Assembly: GCA_937890875.1 (NCBI GenBank)
Contig: CALAEB010000205.1
Span: 1 to 17,102, forward strand
DNA length: 17,102 nucleotides
Direction of reading: 5' to 3'
Source of the DNA: an uncultured Anaerolineaceae bacterium
GTDB taxonomy: Bacteria; Chloroflexota; Anaerolineae; Anaerolineales; Anaerolineaceae
In this document: positions 12,763 through 17,102 of the stretch, in pieces
Position numbering within the stretch: position 1 is the stretch's first letter
How the letters are laid out: every line of letters begins with the position of its first letter
Position numbers and translations under genes: made by a program
Notes under the pieces: generated by a model
Databases searched by the model: none
The model's input: only the letters and a program-made list of their open reading frames with translations
Told to the model about the DNA's origin: nothing

Positions 12763-14588
12763 AAAACAGCATCGATTCACGTTTCAAGGCACTGTCGATC
12801 GGAATCACCGTCTTTATGGGAATCGTGGTATTCCGCATCCTTTTCCTGCAGACCAACGCGTCGGCGATTGAACTGAAGGAAAGCATCGGGCAGGCGTTTG
12901 AATATACAACACTGACCATCAACTCCGAGCGCGGGAACATTTATGACCGGCAGGGTTATCTCCTCGCCGGGAATACAATTTCGTATACTGTCTCACTGAA
13001 TCTTCAGGCTTCCAACGGTCATGGTGAGTTTATCGCGAATTATCTCGCGCCGATCCTGAACATGGACCATGAGACGATCAAAAAAGCAGCGGAAGTCAAA
13101 TTCGAAGCGAGCAAAGCCGTGGAAATGCCGCTGACCAATTTCGCGACCAGGGAACAGATCGAAAAAATCGATCTGGTGAAAAAATATTTGAAGGACCGCC
13201 CGTCAACCGGATTTGAGAGCAAAACAACCACCCAGGAGAACCTGAACTCCGTGCTGTATTATCCGAATGTCCACCGTTCTTATCCGAACGGGGATCTGGC
13301 ATCCAACATTATCGGCTTTTATCCGTATTTGAATCCGGCTGCCGGCGCGTCGTACGGCATTGAACAGTATTTTGACAATATTTTATCCGGGGAAACGATC
13401 CGCCACCGGTTTTCACTGGATCCGAATGTCCCGGAAAACATCCCCAGCCTTCCGCAAGGCGCCTCAATCGTGCTGACGATTGACCGGAAAGTACAGAGCA
13501 TCGTTGAAGATTCCATCAAACAGGCTGTGGAAAATAATCAGGCCAAAAGCGGAACAATCATTATTTCCAATCCGAAAACCGGTGAAATCCTCGCGATGGC
13601 GACCTATCCGAGAATTAATCTGAACGAATACTGGGAGTCGGCTACGGTGTTCACAAAAGATAACCGTTTTAATCCGGCCGTCATGCAGCCCTACGAGGTC
13701 GGTTCGGTCTTCAAAGTGATTACGCTGGCCGCAGCAATTGACGCCGGCGTGATCAAACCCGAGACGGTTTATAACGATACCGGTACCTATGAAAGCATGG
13801 GCGTCAGTATTTATAACTGGGACCGCGGCGCCTGGGGTCCGCAAACGATGGTCGGCTGTATGCAGCATTCCTTGAATACCTGTTTATCCTGGATGGCGGA
13901 ACAGCTTGGAACCGAGCGATTTTACGAATATCTGGAGGCATTCGGATTGAACCGACCGTCCGGGATCGAACTGGCGCTTGAGGATTACTATCCGATTTCA
14001 AAACCGGGAGACAATTTTTGGACCCCGATCAATCTGCCCACCAATTCATTCGGGCAGGGCATCATGACCACCGCCATCCAGATGATCGCTGCGGTGGGAG
14101 CGCTTGCAAACGATGGAATCATGATGAAGCCTTATATCGTGAAGGAAATTTATTTTGACGATCACACAGAAGTGACTCAGCCTGAAGTCATCGGGCAGCC
14201 GATCAGCGCGGAATCCGCGCGGACTGTCACCGAGATGCTCGCAACGTCGCTGGACGTAGAAGCTTCTGATGCATTGATGGAATTTACGCGCGTTGCGGGA
14301 AAAACCGGCACCGGCGAAATCGCGAAGGAAGGCGTCGGGTACGTACTGAACGTTACCAACGCTTCTTTCGTCGGCTGGGGGCCGGCTGATGATCCGGAAT
14401 TTGTAACCTATGTCTGGCTTCAGGAACCGCTGATCAACATTTGGGGTTCTGAAGTATCGGCGCCATTATTCAGCGAAGTGATGAACGCCATTTATCCGTA
14501 TCTCCACCTTCCGACAGACCGGCAGCTTGCCTGTCTGCACACAGAGGAGTGCCCGCCTGCCGATTCGGAAGATCATTATTATTGGTAA
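12759..14588 (+). CDS. ftsI: Septal penicillin-binding protein, class B transpeptidase (FtsI/PBP3 or SpoVD type)
   Basis: A class B PBP that crosslinks peptidoglycan, here expected at the division septum. The 609-residue protein has an N-terminal membrane anchor (about 13-33) and the conserved E-R-G-N-I-Y-D-R-Q-G segment (57-66). Its transpeptidase domain carries the catalytic triad motifs S-V-F-K (S316-K319), S-L-N (371-373) and K-T-G-T (515-518). F-G-Q-G (431-434) is also typical. All four of its cysteines occur in two pairs: C367 and C375 around S-L-N, and C592 and C598 near the C-terminus. GGAGG lies upstream of the ATG, and the start overlaps the FtsL-like stop by 4 nt. The gap to murF is 123 bp and there is no murE in between. 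The gene name follows from the dcw context; other class B PBPs are similar. Confidence 0.92.
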   Translation: MKNSIDSRFKALSIGITVFMGIVVFRILFLQTNASAIELKESIGQAFEYTTLTINSERGNIYDRQGYLLAGNTISYTVSLNLQASNGHGEFIANYLAPILNMDHETIKKAAEVKFEASKAVEMPLTNFATREQIEKIDLVKKYLKDRPSTGFESKTTTQENLNSVLYYPNVHRSYPNGDLASNIIGFYPYLNPAAGASYGIEQYFDNILSGETIRHRFSLDPNVPENIPSLPQGASIVLTIDRKVQSIVEDSIKQAVENNQAKSGTIIISNPKTGEILAMATYPRINLNEYWESATVFTKDNRFNPAVMQPYEVGSVFKVITLAAAIDAGVIKPETVYNDTGTYESMGVSIYNWDRGAWGPQTMVGCMQHSLNTCLSWMAEQLGTERFYEYLEAFGLNRPSGIELALEDYYPISKPGDNFWTPINLPTNSFGQGIMTTAIQMIAAVGALANDGIMMKPYIVKEIYFDDHTEVTQPEVIGQPISAESARTVTEMLATSLDVEASDALMEFTRVAGKTGTGEIAKEGVGYVLNVTNASFVGWGPADDPEFVTYVWLQEPLINIWGSEVSAPLFSEVMNAIYPYLHLPTDRQLACLHTEECPPADSEDHYYW

Positions 14589-14711
14589 GAACAATGACTT
14601 ATTTCTGGAACAGGCGTTACAATGCCTGCTCATTAGTACCGGCAATTCTGTCGATGCAGTTCACGATACAGCGTTGCTGCAACGACACAAACACGAACGG
14701 AAAGGAATGCC
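14589..14711 (+). other. ftsI-murF spacer with two hairpins
   Basis: This is the only sizeable gap in an otherwise overlapping operon. CAGGCGT/ATGCCTG with loop TACA (7 bp, one G-T pair, 14611-14628) and CGTTG/CAACG with a 3-nt loop (near 14672-14684) could form RNA stems. Neither is followed by a T-tract, so transcription should continue. AAAGGA at 14701-14706 is the murF ribosome binding site. Confidence 0.45.
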
Positions 14712-16132
14712 ATGTTTTCATTAGCGGAAGTTGTTCAGGCCCTGACCGCCATTAAAATCGGCGGACAAGATCGCATTTTTAGTGAAGCCGTCGTGGACAG
14801 CCGCCAAACCATCCGGGGCGCGCTGTTTGTCGCCGTACCGGGAGAGAAAACGGACGGGCATCAATATATCTCGCAGGCATTCCAGAAGGGTGCGCTGGCC
14901 GCGCTCGTTCAGCAGGATTGTCCGGCAGAATACCGTACCGTTGATTTGAGAGAGGAAAACGCGGCCGATATCGCTTCCGTCAGTTTTCCGGCTTTTCCTT
15001 TTTGCATCCGTGTGGATAATACGATCGAGGCTTTACAGAAAATCGCCGCTTTCCACCGTGATCAATTAAATATCAAAGTAATCGGGATCACGGGAACGGT
15101 CGGAAAATCCACCACGAAAGAATTGGTGGCCGAAGTCCTGAGCAAACGTTATTTTACGTTGAAAAACACGGGAAATTTAAACAATGAAATCGGGCTTCCG
15201 CTGACATTACTGCAGGCTGGCAAAGGGCACCAGATCGCGGTGCTGGAGATGGGATTTTATGTCTCGGGAGAAATTGAATTCCTGTGTAAAATAGCCAAGC
15301 CTGAGATCGGCCTGATCACCAACGTGGGTGCGGTCCACGCGGAAAGAGCCGGTTCGATGGAGGCCATTGCGCTGGGGAAGAGCGAGTTGGTACAGGCATT
15401 GCCTGAGGATGGATATGCGGTTTTGAATTATGATGACCCGTCGGTCCGCCCGATGGCCGAAAAGACAAAAGCGTCCGTTTTTTATTACGGGCTCGATGCA
15501 AAAGCGAATATGTGGGCGGATCAAATTGAATCCTATGGGCTGGAAGGAATCCGCTTTTGCCTGCATTACAAAAAGGAGAGTTACTTTCTGCGGATTCCTC
15601 TCATCGGCCGCCATTCGGTGCACACCGCACTCCGGGCCGCGTCGGTAGGCAAAATATTGGGACTCGACTGGGGAGAAATCTTCACCGGCCTGAACCATGC
15701 TCAATCCCAGCTTCGGATGGCTGTGATCCATTCCGAAAAGGGCGCGCTGATTATTGACGACACCTACAATGCCTCGCCCGAGTCAACCATGGCTGCGCTC
15801 AATCTGCTTTCGGAGATGAACGGATACAAGCTGGCGGTGCTGGGGGAGATGTTGGAATTGGGCCAATACGAATATCAGGGACATACGATGGTCGGGGCCC
15901 GCGCAGCTGAAATCTGTGATGAACTGGTCGCTGTCGGCAGCAAATCAAAGTATCTGGCTGAAAGCGCCCGAAGGGCGGGAATGCCTTCCGGGAAAATTCA
16001 CTGGTTTCAGACGGTTGCAGACACAATCGATTTTATCGCTCAACGCGGACTGTCCAAAAATGAAGTCGTTCTGGTGAAAGGATCCAGAAGTCTTCAGATG
16101 GAAAGAATTGTTGAAATGATGGAGACAACATT

Positions 16133-16136
<4 letters not shown>
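14712..16136 (+). CDS. murF: UDP-MurNAc-tripeptide:D-Ala-D-Ala ligase
   Basis: MurF uses ATP to add D-alanyl-D-alanine to UDP-MurNAc-tripeptide, the last cytoplasmic ligation of the peptidoglycan precursor. The 474-residue length is typical. The N-terminal substrate domain has V-D-S-R (28-31). The central ATPase domain has P-loop G-I-T-G-T-V-G-K-S-T-T-K-E (125-137), N-T-G-N-L-N-N-E-I-G-L-P (152-163), E-M-G (179-181) and T-N-V-G-A-V-H-A-E (203-211). The C-terminal domain has D-D-T-Y-N-A-S-P-E-S (349-358). The motif G-R-H-S-V-H-T-A-L (299-307) replaces the more usual H-N-x-x-N, so both Asn are changed. The lack of murE upstream leaves this the only Mur ligase in view. It overlaps mraY by 4 nt (ATGA). 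Confidence 0.95.

Positions 16137-17102
<966 letters not shown>

Noticed and set aside
14594..14755. Short frame in the ftsI-murF spacer continuing into murF
   Set aside because: No ribosome binding site, unlike the AAAGGA in front of murF, and most of its length is out of frame within the spacer and murF.

Overview
The window looks like a chromosomal segment of a Chloroflexota bacterium, probably class Anaerolineae. That placement is inference. It rests on the cell-wall gene order mraZ-rsmH-ftsL-like-ftsI-murF-mraY with no murE between ftsI and murF, a CapA-like protein of a type I associate with that phylum, and a long-form Rel whose synthetase motif differs from the usual one. Nothing here looks like a prophage, CRISPR array or intact insertion sequence; it is mostly housekeeping DNA with several well-formed promoters and some odd intergenic structure.

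Left part (1-3215, minus strand). The left edge holds the first 26 codons of infC (initiation factor IF3), apparently starting at an AUA codon behind a strong Shine-Dalgarno and its own promoter. Next come a 678-residue polytopic membrane protein of GT-C-like appearance and a 121-residue two-helix membrane protein. A gap between these two holds a promoter and a possible transposase remnant.

Middle (3216-8350). A gap with a perfect 19-bp inverted repeat leads into a bifunctional-type rel ((p)ppGpp synthetase/hydrolase). An 82-residue Cys-rich/acidic small protein follows with its own promoter and terminator. Two divergent tRNA genes come next, tRNA-Gln(CTG) on the minus strand and tRNA-Lys(CTT) on the plus strand, each with an extended -10 promoter. 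About 220 bp after tRNA-Lys lies an 18-nt perfect antisense copy of its anticodon arm and variable loop, displayed in a hairpin loop and followed by a terminator-like structure. cutC follows.

Right part (8350-17102). A minus-strand pair, CapA-like protein then secreted esterase, overlaps slightly and is driven by a near-consensus promoter. The division and cell-wall (dcw) cluster then runs on the plus strand from a strong promoter with MraZ-box-like repeats at the transcription start. Its genes overlap or nearly touch (rsmH/ftsL 11 nt, ftsL/ftsI 4 nt, murF/mraY 4 nt), so they are very likely co-transcribed. MraZ would regulate the operon, RsmH methylates 16S rRNA, the FtsL-like protein and FtsI act in septal peptidoglycan synthesis, and MurF and MraY supply the lipid-linked precursor. 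mraY runs off the right edge.

The observations most worth checking are the AUA start of infC, the antisense tRNA-Lys element, Rel combining an intact HD hydrolase site with an EFDD synthetase motif, the 24-bp repeat shared by the infC and tRNA regions, and the FtsI whose only four cysteines form two close pairs.
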